Shown: positions 1-7,643 of the stretch, piece by piece
Position numbering within the stretch: the stretch's first letter is position 1
Layout: each line of letters opens with the position of its first letter
Source: DASUPK01 sp963747425
Lineage (GTDB): Bacteria; Actinomycetota; Thermoleophilia; Solirubrobacterales; 70-9
Assembly (NCBI GenBank): GCA_963747425.1
Contig: CAVVFJ010000016.1
Location: 83,558-147,557, forward strand
DNA length: 64,000 nucleotides
Direction of reading: 5' to 3'
Made by a program: the position numbers and the translations under genes
Notes under the pieces: generated by a model
What the model was told of the DNA's origin: nothing
Seen by the model: the letters and a program-made list of their open reading frames with translations, nothing else
The model's database searches: none

Positions 1-217
<217 letters not shown>

Positions 218-283
218 ACAAGAGTAGCTCTGGATCACGGCTCTGCGGAGCCGTTTCGCCCAGTTTGCGCCAGCGAGTAGGCG

Positions 284-463
284 TCAGGCGAGCTGGGACC
301 CGCAGGTCTCACAACCTGAGGTCACCAGCTCTCCGTGACACACCGGGCACTCCGCCCGGCTCTGAGCCGTCAGGGCCTCCCAGGCGCCGAGGATCGTGTC
401 TTCAAGCGTCACCTCGGACGGCTCGAACAGACGGGTCTCTACCTCGACCGCAAGGACGGTCAC
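284..463 (-). CDS. small zinc-ribbon protein, coupled to lexA
   Basis: A 59-residue protein of unknown function with a GTG start and a TGA stop. Its second half carries two Cys pairs, CPVC and CETC, arranged as CPVCHGELVTSGCETCG, the pattern of a rubredoxin-like zinc ribbon. The N-terminal half is acidic (EVETRLFEPSEVTLEDTI) with no membrane segment. The start overlaps the lexA stop in the sequence GTGA, and AGGAGG lies just upstream inside the lexA end, so translation is probably coupled to lexA. It is the last gene before rnpB. A zinc-binding fold is well supported by the Cys spacing; a role in the SOS response is only suggested by the linkage. Confidence 0.8.
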   Translation of the reverse strand: MTVLAVEVETRLFEPSEVTLEDTILGAWEALTAQSRAECPVCHGELVTSGCETCGSQLA

Positions 464-1077
464 GAAACCCTCCTGAAAACCCCCACGACGCGCCCGAGCA
501 GGCGCACGTCGCGGGTGCGAATCGGCTTCATGCTCTTGTTCTCCGGCTGTAGCCGAACTTGATCCTTCTCACGGAAGAAGCGCTTGACGGTGGCATCATC
601 GCCGACCAGGGCCACCACGATCTCGCCGTCGCGGGCACGTTCCGTGGGGTGCACCACGACGAAGTCGCCATCCAGGATGCCGGCATCCTTCATGCTCTCG
701 CCGCGGATCCGGAGGATGTAGTCCCCATCCTCGCCTCCAACGACGTCCGGCACCTCGAGGTAGTCCTCGATGTTCTCCTCAGCCAGGATTGGCTGACCGG
801 CCGCGACCTGCCCGACCAGCGGCAACCCCGACGGGCGGACGGCCTTCTTGGCGCGTTCCACCATCACCTCCAGGGCGCGCGGCTTCGATGGGTCGCGCTT
901 GAGCACGCCGAGCGTCTCGAGCTTGGAGAGGTGGGCGTGCACGGTCGAGGAGGAATGCAGCCCCACCGCCTTGCCGATCTCACGGACCGTCGGCGGGTAT
1001 CCATGACGGCTGAGATAGCGGCTGATGAAGTCGAAGATCTCCTTCTGGCGCTTCGTCAAGTCCTTGACGAGGTCCAC
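460..1077 (-). CDS. lexA: LexA repressor / SOS regulator
   Basis: Transcriptional repressor of the DNA-damage response that cleaves itself when bound to RecA filaments. The 205 residues are normal family length. Residues 1-70 form the winged-helix DNA-binding domain (TKRQKEIFDFI, PPTVREIGKAVGL). The S24 peptidase half has the Ala93-Gly94 cleavage site in VAAGQP, the nucleophile Ser128 in GESM and the general base Lys165 in ATVKRFF. The start is GTG with GGAGGAC 5 bases upstream. A perfect LexA box lies about 55 bases upstream at 1129-1142, so it should repress itself and the downstream zinc-ribbon gene. Confidence 0.97.
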   Translation of the reverse strand: MDLVKDLTKRQKEIFDFISRYLSRHGYPPTVREIGKAVGLHSSSTVHAHLSKLETLGVLKRDPSKPRALEVMVERAKKAVRPSGLPLVGQVAAGQPILAEENIEDYLEVPDVVGGEDGDYILRIRGESMKDAGILDGDFVVVHPTERARDGEIVVALVGDDATVKRFFREKDQVRLQPENKSMKPIRTRDVRLLGRVVGVFRRVS

Positions 1078-1128
1078 TTAGTCCTCCTCAGTCAGCCGCG
1101 CATCTTGGGCGGGGCCGCTTGCGATGGG

Positions 1129-1142
1129 CGAACACATGTTCG
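1129..1142. promoter_or_regulatory. LexA (SOS) box upstream of lexA
   Basis: The sequence CGAACACATGTTCG is a full match to the Gram-positive/actinobacterial LexA operator, CGAAC-N4-GTTCG, and is palindromic. It lies between lexA (start 1077) and the divergent tRNA-Leu, so it most likely mediates lexA autoregulation. Confidence 0.9.
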
Positions 1143-1250
1143 GAGAGTAGCGCGGCCCGCGGACGGTTGCAAGCAGCGTTCTGGACCGAACCTTCTCCCC
1201 GCCCGGTCGCCTCGGCACTCCGCCCCTGGCCACTATCATCGGCGACCCTC

Positions 1251-1336
<86 letters not shown>

Positions 1337-1339
1337 TGG

Positions 1340-1375
1340 AAGAACCCGCTGGAAATCATCAGGTTCTTTTCGTTT
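1340..1375 (+). terminator. intrinsic terminator after tRNA-Leu
   Basis: Inverted repeat AAGAACC (1340-1346) with GGTTCTT (1362-1368), followed by the T-rich stretch TTTTCGTTT. It starts a few bases after the tRNA 3' end and fits a tRNA terminator. Confidence 0.6.
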
Positions 1376-1446
1376 CAGGATTCGAGGCCCGCTGTCGAGC
1401 GATACTACGTAGTTCGTCGGGCCTATTTGTTGGATACTGCGCTCGG

Positions 1447-1872
1447 ATGATCTCTACCGTGGCCGTCGGGACAGACGGATCCGCAACCGCAGAGGAGGCG
1501 GTCAAGCAGGCGGCCGAGCTCGCTCGGCGCTACGGGGCCAAGCTCGTATTGCTGAGTGCGTTCCCGGGCTCGCGAGGCTTGCCTGCAGGCAGGGGTCAGG
1601 ACGTCGAGCTTCAGTGGGCCGTGAGCTCGCAGGCGCGGGTGAGGACGATCCTCGGGCGGAGCGAGGAGACCCTCCGTCAAGCGGGGATCGAGTGCGAGAC
1701 GCGCTCAGACGAGGGCGATCCCGCAGACGTGCTGGTGCGGCTCGCGTCAGAGTGTGGTGCCGATCTGCTGGTAATCGGCAACAAGGGGATGAAGCGTCGC
1801 GTGCTGGGCAGCGTTCCGAACTCAGTCACGCACAAGGCCGACTGCACGGTGATGGTCGTCAAGACGACGTGA
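1447..1872 (+). CDS. universal stress protein, UspA family
   Basis: A 141-residue cytoplasmic UspA-fold protein, a typical single-domain length. The N-terminus ISTVAVGTDGSATAEEAVKQA is the first beta strand and the Asp-containing nucleotide loop. The C-terminal GNKGMKRRVLGSVPNSV (residues 111-127) fits the G-x2-G-x9-G-S/T motif of ATP-binding family members, so nucleotide binding is likely. The ATG at 1447 begins exactly at the family N-terminus; longer in-frame extensions would run back into the tRNA gene. It stands alone between tRNA-Leu and the partial tRNA repeat, with no obvious operon partner. Its target process cannot be read from the sequence. Confidence 0.92.
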   Translation: MISTVAVGTDGSATAEEAVKQAAELARRYGAKLVLLSAFPGSRGLPAGRGQDVELQWAVSSQARVRTILGRSEETLRQAGIECETRSDEGDPADVLVRLASECGADLLVIGNKGMKRRVLGSVPNSVTHKADCTVMVVKTT

Positions 1873-2085
1873 GGGAGCCGCCGCACCGGGGTCATATTGG
1901 CCCTTCTCGGCGAAACCCTCCCTCCTGGTCGCGACGTCCCTGAGTTCGGTGACGTCTTCCTTGAGAGCGTCGACACCGCCACGATCGTCGACAACCTTCT
2001 TACCTCGCTGGTCTTCCCTCACCCCAACACCGGAGAGGTCCTCAGAAACACAGAACCCCCGCAAACAGGCACAAGAGCAACCCGG
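1873..2085. other. non-coding stretch between uspA and the tRNA fragment
   Basis: About 210 bases without a supportable gene. Open frames on both strands exist but none gives a protein I recognise or a convincing ribosome-binding site. No integrase remnant is visible in any frame. Confidence 0.5.
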
Positions 2086-2112
2086 CGTGGAGGTTCGATT
2101 CCTCTCAGCCGC
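2086..2112 (+). repeat. partial copy of tRNA-Leu 3' end (direct repeat)
   Basis: CGTGGAGGTTCGATTCCTCT followed by CAGCCGC matches bases 1309-1335 of tRNA-Leu over 27 positions with one C-to-T change in the T loop. Nothing upstream corresponds to the 5' half of a tRNA, so it is a fragment, not a second gene. Such 3'-end copies are the usual trace of integration at a tRNA attachment site, but tandem duplication and decay of a tRNA would look the same. Confidence 0.75.
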
Positions 2113-2118
2113 TTTGCG

Positions 2119-2142
2119 AGAACCGGCGTCCATGCCGGTTCT
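2119..2142 (+). terminator. hairpin after the tRNA fragment
   Basis: Perfect 9-bp inverted repeat AGAACCGGC / GCCGGTTCT with a 6-base loop, at the same distance from the tRNA fragment as the terminator following the intact tRNA-Leu. It lacks a long T run. It may also serve the leftward gene that ends at 2149. Confidence 0.45.
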
Positions 2143-2148
2143 AGCGTT

Positions 2149-2463
2149 CTAGGCCGCCTCGCCCGGATACGGACTGGTGCCGGCGATCTCGTGGATGGCG
2201 ACCTCTGGCTGGTCCGAGACCAGCTCGAGCAGCGCCCCGGCGAACTCGTGGAGGTGGGCTTGCGCGAAGTGGCGGTCGAGCGCCTCCCGGTCGGCCCACT
2301 CCTCGACCGCGACGAAGCTGAGCGGATCCTCGACCGCGGTGAAGAAGCCGTATCGCAGACAGCCCTCCTCCCGCCTTGAGTCGTCCTGCATCCGCTCGAA
2401 CAGGGCAACGAGCTCATCCCGCTGCGATGAACCGCACTTCACCCGACCTATGACCAGCAGCAC
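2149..2463 (-). CDS. antibiotic biosynthesis monooxygenase (ABM) domain protein
   Basis: A 104-residue protein of the dimeric ferredoxin-like ABM/quinol monooxygenase family (YgiN type). Family features are the opening strand LLVIGRVKC, a helix with ERMQDDSRREEGCLRYGFF, the strand FVAVEEWADREALDRHF and the following HLHEF. The length is typical of the single-domain family. The start is GTG, preceded by AAAGGAGGAG. It lies 24 bases downstream of an LLM oxidoreductase on the same strand, suggesting a shared oxidative or detoxification task, but the substrate is unknown. Members act on quinones or polyketides, or lack known activity. Confidence 0.82.
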   Translation of the reverse strand: MLLVIGRVKCGSSQRDELVALFERMQDDSRREEGCLRYGFFTAVEDPLSFVAVEEWADREALDRHFAQAHLHEFAGALLELVSDQPEVAIHEIAGTSPYPGEAA

Positions 2464-2487
2464 GGGATCTCCTCCTTTGTGGCGCTG

Positions 2488-3414
2488 TTATTCGATCAGC
2501 GGGATCACCCGCTCCGCAAACAACTCGATCTGACGCCGCTCCTCCCCCAGCGGCCAGAGCTGAACCCATTCGCATCCAGCGCGCGCATATCGGGAGAGGA
2601 GCTCCGCGCAGTGCTCGGCCGATCCGACACAGAGCTGGCCCCGAAGCTCGTCCGGGCCGCGTCTGAGCATTGGTCCGAGCAGCTCTTCGAAGGTTCGGTC
2701 CGCCTGATCGCGATCCTCCGTCACCCAAGTCCACATCGTGACCAGGGCGTTCGGGAAGCCGGACGGATCACGGCCGCGCTCGCCCAACATCCTCTCCAGC
2801 AGCCCTTTGGCTGCCGCGAACCCGTCCGGGGTGGTGTTGTAGGCGGACGCGAGCCAGCCATCCGCGAGCCGGGCGACCCGGCGGAGGCCGGCGTCCGACC
2901 CCCAGCTCCCGATCCACAGCGGGACTCCCTCGGCCCGATCTGGGCGCGGGGCCAGCTCCGCCTCGGGAACGGCGAAGTAGGTCGTCGACGGTGGGGCATC
3001 GCCCTTCAGCAGCGCACGCAGAACCACCACGGATTCCTCGAAGCGCGGCCAGCGCTGATCGAAGTCCGTCCCTAATGCGGCAAAGTCGTGCGCGGACGAT
3101 CCCGGCCCGACGCCGGCGATCAGGCGGCCCTCCGAGAGGATGTCGATCGCCGCGAAGGTCTTTGCCAGCGCCACCGGGCCGCGAAGCGCGGCCAGGGAGA
3201 TCGTCGTCGCGAGCGTCATCGCCCCGGAGCGCTCGATCACCGCCGCCAGGGCAGTCAGGCCATCGAGCCATGGCGTCGAGAAGACGAAGTGGTCGTTGGC
3301 CGAGATCGCATCCAGCCCACACTCCCTGGCCGCGTCGACTGCGTCCATCACCCGGGCCCGTGACTGACCCTCGCCCCGGAACTCCATCAACGGCAGGTGC
3401 ACGCCGATCTTCAT
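2488..3414 (-). CDS. LLM class flavin/F420-dependent oxidoreductase
   Basis: A 308-residue protein with the luciferase-like TIM-barrel fold, whose actinobacterial members usually use coenzyme F420 or FMN. Visible family features are the N-terminal MKIGVHLPL, the region ECGLDAISANDHFVF, TTISLAALRGPVALAKTFAAID, SEGRLIAGVGPGSSAHDF and the PLWIGSWGSDAGLRRVARLADGW strand-helix motif. The ATG at 3414 begins precisely at the first barrel strand; open frame upstream runs into the next gene and is not family-like. It is followed by the ABM gene on the same strand. Substrate and cofactor cannot be settled from sequence alone. Confidence 0.9.
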   Translation of the reverse strand: MKIGVHLPLMEFRGEGQSRARVMDAVDAARECGLDAISANDHFVFSTPWLDGLTALAAVIERSGAMTLATTISLAALRGPVALAKTFAAIDILSEGRLIAGVGPGSSAHDFAALGTDFDQRWPRFEESVVVLRALLKGDAPPSTTYFAVPEAELAPRPDRAEGVPLWIGSWGSDAGLRRVARLADGWLASAYNTTPDGFAAAKGLLERMLGERGRDPSGFPNALVTMWTWVTEDRDQADRTFEELLGPMLRRGPDELRGQLCVGSAEHCAELLSRYARAGCEWVQLWPLGEERRQIELFAERVIPLIE

Positions 3415-3427
3415 GCCGTCCCTGACG

Positions 3428-4375
3428 CTACCCGGTGATCCGGGTGAGCCAGACACCGGAGAGGAGCGGGATCCCCTCCGCCGAGTCGATGCCCCGGACG
3501 GATCCCTCCAGGCCCATCCCGCCGGCCGTCCCGCCGACGGTCTCGAGAAGCGGATCGGCATTGGCGGCGCGGAGCTCCGAGGGGCCGAGCGGGTCGGCCA
3601 CCTGCACAACGCCGTCCCGAAGGAGGCGAAGACGCTGCGCGGGCTGGTGGGCGACCACGAACGTAACTCCGTCCAGCGACGGTCCCAGCCCCATTTCGCT
3701 CCCCCACCACCCCGCGAAGCGGGACAGCGTCATGCGGCCGGGACCTGCCGGACCCGGCTGGAAGGCGCCGGTCCCGGAGCCCGCCGCGTCCGCGAGAAAC
3801 CGGGCGTTCTGCCCGGTCTGCGGATCGAGGGCCCGGGGAGAGACGATCGCGAGCCTCGGCGAGGAGAGCCGTCGCACCAGGTCGGGCAGCGGCTGGTCGA
3901 GCAGGAATCGGACCTCGTCGGGTCGCGGCGCATCCACGGCGAAGAGGTGGGGCAGCAGGCTGCGGCCGGCGGGGTTCGTCTGCCAGCGCCTGGAGTTGGC
4001 GAGAACGGCCGCGGCGTTGAACGGCGTCCCGTCCTGAAAGCGCACGCCCGAGCGGAGCGTGACCGTCCAGGTGGTCCGATCGCGCGACGGGCGCGCCGCC
4101 AGCGCGAGGCCGGCCTGAGGGGTGGCCTGGCCGTAGGGTCCGGTGAGCCTCTCGATCAGGGGCTCATACAGCTGGCGCGTGATGGTGAGCGCGGCGCGGC
4201 TCCGGGCTGCCAGCGGATCGAGCGTCGAGGGCAGGCTCGGCAGCGCATAGCTGAGGGTGCCGCCCCCTCCGGCTGGTGGCAGAGGGGACATGACCTCCGC
4301 CCCGCTCCCTCCACCGCAGCCGGCCAGCGCCGGTAGGGCCAGAACCACTAGTGCTGCGGCCCGCAGCCGCACCAT
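3428..4375 (-). CDS. ABC transporter solute-binding lipoprotein, oligopeptide/nickel type (short)
   Basis: A 315-residue secreted lipoprotein of the SBP_bac_5 family, which captures peptides or other solutes for an ABC importer. The signal peptide ends in a lipobox LAGC near residue 20. The mature start GGTLSYALPSLPSTLDPLAARS and the TWTVTLRSGVRFQDGTPFNAAAV segment are diagnostic of the family. Full members have about 500 residues, so this one covers only the first two thirds; it ends at a normal TGA and the missing C-terminal lobe is not found downstream. No permease or ATPase is adjacent. It could be a truncated or specialised binding protein. The start ATG 4375 is chosen for the signal peptide. 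Confidence 0.82.
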   Translation of the reverse strand: MVRLRAAALVVLALPALAGCGGGSGAEVMSPLPPAGGGGTLSYALPSLPSTLDPLAARSRAALTITRQLYEPLIERLTGPYGQATPQAGLALAARPSRDRTTWTVTLRSGVRFQDGTPFNAAAVLANSRRWQTNPAGRSLLPHLFAVDAPRPDEVRFLLDQPLPDLVRRLSSPRLAIVSPRALDPQTGQNARFLADAAGSGTGAFQPGPAGPGRMTLSRFAGWWGSEMGLGPSLDGVTFVVAHQPAQRLRLLRDGVVQVADPLGPSELRAANADPLLETVGGTAGGMGLEGSVRGIDSAEGIPLLSGVWLTRITG

Positions 4376-4485
4376 CCGATACCTAGAGGGTTGATGGGGG
4401 TTAGGCGTGTGCGCGGGGGCGCCGCAGGCCGATCCAGCGAAGGTATGCGGCGTCATCCGCGTGCGCGGATAACCCACATCAGCCC

Positions 4486-4710
4486 TCAGAGCTTCAGGAT
4501 GACGATCGCGTTCAGCGCCCAGAGGATGCCGAAGAAGATGGTCCACCGGGTCAGGTTCCGCTCGACCAGCGAGCCGCCTCCGAAGGCGCTGCCGCCACCG
4601 CCGATGCCGAACGCGCCGGAGAGCCCGGCGTCCTTGCCGGAGTGCAGGAGCACCAGGAAGATCAGGATCACCGAGATTGCGACCTCGACCACGCTGAGCA
4701 CGGTTGCCAT
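4486..4710 (-). CDS. secG: preprotein translocase subunit SecG
   Basis: A 74-residue auxiliary subunit of the SecYEG channel in the cytoplasmic membrane. Two hydrophobic helices are seen (residues about 4-22 and 54-72), separated by the glycine-rich cytoplasmic loop GAFGIGGGGSAFGGG and the conserved RNLTRWTIFFGILW. Length and topology are standard. It follows the ccm genes and precedes a solute-binding lipoprotein on the same strand, so it may be transcribed with the leftward ccm run. Confidence 0.93.
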   Translation of the reverse strand: MATVLSVVEVAISVILIFLVLLHSGKDAGLSGAFGIGGGGSAFGGGSLVERNLTRWTIFFGILWALNAIVILKL

Positions 4711-4728
4711 GGGGCCGGAGTGTAGAGA

Positions 4729-5019
4729 TCAGGGTTGATTCGGCGGGCGGAGCTTGTCGATCCGCTTCAGGATCGCGACCGCCTCCCCGCGCAGCTCGCG
4801 GTCCAGGCGCTTGAAGTCCTCCTCGGTCAGCTTGCCCGCCGCCCGATCGGCCTCGGCGTCGCGGATCTGGCGGTACTTGGCCGCCTTGCGCGCCTCCAGG
4901 TCGGCGAGCTCGGCCCTCGCCGGGTCCTCGGCGCTCTCGGAGGGGCGCCCGCGCAGCGGCGCGGTCACGAACCAGGCAACGAGCAGAATGACGGCGACGG
5001 CGAGCAGAACTTCGAGCAT
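4729..5019 (-). CDS. CcmI-like small membrane protein
   Basis: A 96-residue protein with one N-terminal membrane helix (LEVLLAVAVILLVAWFVTAPL) followed by a charged coiled-coil-like tail containing LEARKAAKYRQIRDAEADRA and KLTEEDFKRLDRELR. This N-terminal helix plus 'tleeKe..ykelrDle.d...Gklse.dy..l..el' pattern is typical of short CcmI-type proteins next to ccmF in actinobacteria and other phyla. It starts 23 bases after ccmF. The inferred role is in presenting apocytochrome c or stabilising the heme ligation complex in the membrane; direct evidence is only the pattern and context. Confidence 0.7.
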   Translation of the reverse strand: MLEVLLAVAVILLVAWFVTAPLRGRPSESAEDPARAELADLEARKAAKYRQIRDAEADRAAGKLTEEDFKRLDRELRGEAVAILKRIDKLRPPNQP

Positions 5020-5042
5020 GTGCGGAGGCTAGGCCCGGGGAC

Positions 5043-7238
5043 CTAGGCGGGAGGGTTGGCCGTCCCCAGCTCCTTGCCGAGCCTGGCCCTGTAGGCCGCC
5101 TCCAGCCGGCGGCGGGACTCGAGGGCGGGCCAGCCCGCCATCACCGCTCCGGCGACCGCGATCAGCGCACCGATCCAGATCCAGCCCACCAGCGGGTTGA
5201 CGATCACGCGGAAGTTGGCCGGAGGCGGGGCCTGCGCGTAGTGCTGGGCGAGGGCCAGGATGGCGATCCCCTGGGCGTTCGACGGAAGCCCGGCGAGCTC
5301 GTGGTTGCCGCGAATGATCGCCGGGTTCAGCGAGGAGAGGTCCGGCTGGAAGGCGGTCCAGAGGTCCCCCCCGCCTCCGGTCTTCAGGCCCACCTCGCTG
5401 GTCGACTCCCCCATGAAGTAGCGGCCGATCGCCCCGGCGGTCGGGTCCTGGGTCGGGTAGTAGTTGCGCGCCGGATTGAGGGTGGCGAAGTGCTTGCCGT
5501 CACGGGTGACGTCCAGCCGTGCCGCGAAGGCGATTCGCTCGTTTTGGGGGTCGGCCGTCAGCTTCCGGTAGGCGATCGTGTAGTCGCCGACCTTGGCGGT
5601 CTGGCCGACCTGGAGGCGCAGGTCGCGGTTGGTCTGGAAGCTCGAGGAGGCGGCGATCCCGATCAGCGTCAGCGCAATCCCGGCGTGGACGATGTAGCCG
5701 CCGTAGCGGCGGCGGTTGCGCCCGACGGCCGTCGCGAGCGCGCGTGGATACGCCTCGCCCGTCAGCGCGTGGCGCGTGGATCCGGCCCGCCAGAACTCCC
5801 CCAGCAGTGCGACGAGGCTGAAGGCGGCGAAGCCGAAGACGAAGAGCGCCCAGAGGTGCCTGCCGGCGTCGCTCACCGCCAGCAGCGCCGCGATCGTCAC
5901 CGCGGCGGCGATGCCGGGCCAGAGCAGCAGCCGGCGCGCGGCGCCGCCGCTGAGCCGGCCCCAGGCGAACAGCGGCCCGATCCCCGTGAAGAGGACGAGC
6001 AGGACGCCGATCGGGGTCACGTAGCGGTTGAACCACGGCGCGGCCAGCGAATGCCGGTCGCCGGTGAAGAACTCCGAGATCAGCGGGAAGAAGGTCCCCC
6101 AGAAGATCACCAGCACCAGCCCGACCAGGAGCAGGTTGTTGACGAAGAAGATCGACTCCCGGGAGAGCAGGGAGTCGATCCGGCGCTCGGGCCTGAGCTG
6201 ATCGAGGCGCGTGACGATCAGCACGGTCGCGCCGATCGCCGTGACGCCGATCAGCGCCAGGAGCGGCCCGCCGACCGTGGAGGCGCCGAAGGCGTGGATC
6301 GACTGCAGCACTCCCGATCGCACCAGGAACGTGCCGAGCAGGCAGAGGCAGAAGGTCGCCGAGATCAGGCTGACGTTCCAGACCTTCAGCATGCCGCGCT
6401 TCTCCTGGACCATCACCGAGTGCAGGAACGCGGTGCCCATCAGCCAGGGCATCAGCGCCGCGTTCTCGACCGGATCCCAGCCCCAGTAGCCGCCCCAGCC
6501 GAGCTCCTCGTAGGACCAGCGGGAGCCGAGCAGCAGCCCGATCCCGAGGAAGGTCCAGGCGACCAGGGCGAAGTTGCGAGTCGTGCGGATCCAGCTGGCG
6601 TCGAGCTTGCGGGCGATCAGGGCTCCGACGCAGAACGCGAACGGGATCGACCAGAAGACGTAGCCCGAGTAGAGCATCGGCGGGTGCACCGCCATGTACG
6701 GGTTGCGCAGGAGCGGGGTCAGGCCGACGCCCTCCGCCGGGGCGGGGTCGAGGTGCCCGAACGGCTGGGCCTTCAAGATCATCAGCCCGATGAAGAACGA
6801 GCCCAGCCCGGCGAGGACCGCCGTCGCCCAGGGAACGATCTCGCGGTGGCGGCGGCGCGTCATGTAGAGCACGCCGCTCGATGCCAGCGAGAGCACCCAC
6901 GCCCAGAGCAGCAGCGAGCCCTCCTGGCTCGACCACATCGCCGTCAGCTTGTAGAAGGTCGGCGTGGTCGTCGAGGAGTGATCGGCGACCAGCGCGAAGT
7001 GGAAGTCGTCGCGGACGAAGGCGATCTCGAGGATCACCACCGCGGTGGTGAGCAGCGCGGCCATCGCGTAGATCGCGCGCCGGGATGATTCGACCCAGCG
7101 GCGGTCGCCGGTCCTGCCGCCGTAGACGCCGGCGCCCACCGCGTAGAGCGCGCAGAGCAGGGCGGCGGCCAGCAATGCGGAGCCGAAGATCGTCAGCTGG
7201 ACTGCCCCGGCGTCGTGGTGGTGAACTTCGACGGGCAC
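5043..7238 (-). CDS. ccmF: cytochrome c maturation heme lyase CcmF
   Basis: A 731-residue polytopic membrane protein that transfers heme from holo-CcmE to apocytochrome c (System I). It has about 13-15 hydrophobic segments and the tryptophan-rich heme-handling WWD signature WGGYWGWDPVENAALMPWL at residues 248-266. Conserved histidines occur in NPYMAVHPPMLYSGYV, and a periplasmic domain near residues 530-680 ends before a last helix. Length is slightly above the usual 630-700. The GTG at 7238 gives a 46-base overlap with ccmE; an internal CTG near residue 15 would shorten this. CcmG and CcmH are encoded about 8 kb away at 14946-15940. Confidence 0.95.
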   Translation of the reverse strand: MPVEVHHHDAGAVQLTIFGSALLAAALLCALYAVGAGVYGGRTGDRRWVESSRRAIYAMAALLTTAVVILEIAFVRDDFHFALVADHSSTTTPTFYKLTAMWSSQEGSLLLWAWVLSLASSGVLYMTRRRHREIVPWATAVLAGLGSFFIGLMILKAQPFGHLDPAPAEGVGLTPLLRNPYMAVHPPMLYSGYVFWSIPFAFCVGALIARKLDASWIRTTRNFALVAWTFLGIGLLLGSRWSYEELGWGGYWGWDPVENAALMPWLMGTAFLHSVMVQEKRGMLKVWNVSLISATFCLCLLGTFLVRSGVLQSIHAFGASTVGGPLLALIGVTAIGATVLIVTRLDQLRPERRIDSLLSRESIFFVNNLLLVGLVLVIFWGTFFPLISEFFTGDRHSLAAPWFNRYVTPIGVLLVLFTGIGPLFAWGRLSGGAARRLLLWPGIAAAVTIAALLAVSDAGRHLWALFVFGFAAFSLVALLGEFWRAGSTRHALTGEAYPRALATAVGRNRRRYGGYIVHAGIALTLIGIAASSSFQTNRDLRLQVGQTAKVGDYTIAYRKLTADPQNERIAFAARLDVTRDGKHFATLNPARNYYPTQDPTAGAIGRYFMGESTSEVGLKTGGGGDLWTAFQPDLSSLNPAIIRGNHELAGLPSNAQGIAILALAQHYAQAPPPANFRVIVNPLVGWIWIGALIAVAGAVMAGWPALESRRRLEAAYRARLGKELGTANPPA

Positions 7239-7600
7239 TTCGTGATCAGGCTGTCCCGCTCTCCGACGAAGGTGCCGTCCCGGAGCTCGCCCGTGACGAT
7301 CACCTCGCGCCCGTCCCGGAACGGATCGGGGACCGTTCCCGAATAGGCGACCGGGATCGGGTGCGACCCGTCGCGGTCGGAGATCCGGAAGTCGAGCTGG
7401 TCGCCCGAGTGGTGGATCGACCCGGGGACGACGTCGCCCGTCAGCTCATAGGTCCCGCTGGGATCCGCCTGGAGGAGCTGCGATGGCTCCTTCGCCTCGG
7501 TCGAGGCGGAGAACGACGTGTAGACGAGGCCCGCGGCCAGCAGGACGGCAGCCGAGAGGGCAACGACCAATCGAATCTTGCGTTTGCGCGATGGATCCAC
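7193..7600 (-). CDS. ccmE: heme chaperone CcmE, cysteine-type
   Basis: A 135-residue membrane-anchored OB-fold protein that carries heme covalently between export and CcmF. An N-terminal helix (residues 10-29) anchors it. TYELTGDVVPGSI and PIPVAYSGTVPDPFRDGREVIVTGEL are the characteristic OB strands. In proteobacterial CcmE a histidine in HDENY binds heme; here the site is KCPSKF at residues 121-126, so Cys122 replaces the histidine, and the Tyr of the known C-x3-Y variants (described in Desulfovibrio) is Phe126. The GTG start gives the expected short cytoplasmic tail. First gene of the leftward ccmE-ccmF-ccmI-like run. Confidence 0.92.
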   Translation of the reverse strand: MDPSRKRKIRLVVALSAAVLLAAGLVYTSFSASTEAKEPSQLLQADPSGTYELTGDVVPGSIHHSGDQLDFRISDRDGSHPIPVAYSGTVPDPFRDGREVIVTGELRDGTFVGERDSLITKCPSKFTTTTPGQSS

Positions 7601-7643
7601 GGGCGGCCGCGAATTATCGCAACCGCTACCTAAAGGCTCGGCC

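Noticed and set aside
1143..1250. Second LexA box or divergent protein gene upstream of tRNA-Leu
   Set aside because: No further GAAC-N4-GTTC match and no supportable coding frame; only a possible -10 for the tRNA is seen.
2086..2112. Second tRNA-Leu gene or a tmRNA 3' end
   Set aside because: Only the T arm and 3' acceptor strand are present. No matching 5' acceptor strand, D arm or anticodon arm, and no tmRNA tag region, lies upstream.
3428..4375. Frameshifted, once full-length oligopeptide-binding protein
   Set aside because: I searched for the missing C-terminal lobe in other frames and downstream, but the next bases belong to the LLM oxidoreductase start region. Shortness is therefore reported as is, not as a frameshift.
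5241..7088. Long open frame (615 codons) on the plus strand across ccmF
   Set aside because: It is antisense to a clear ccmF, has a composition dominated by Arg, Gly, Asp and Gln, and shows no domain. It reflects high G+C third-position bias.
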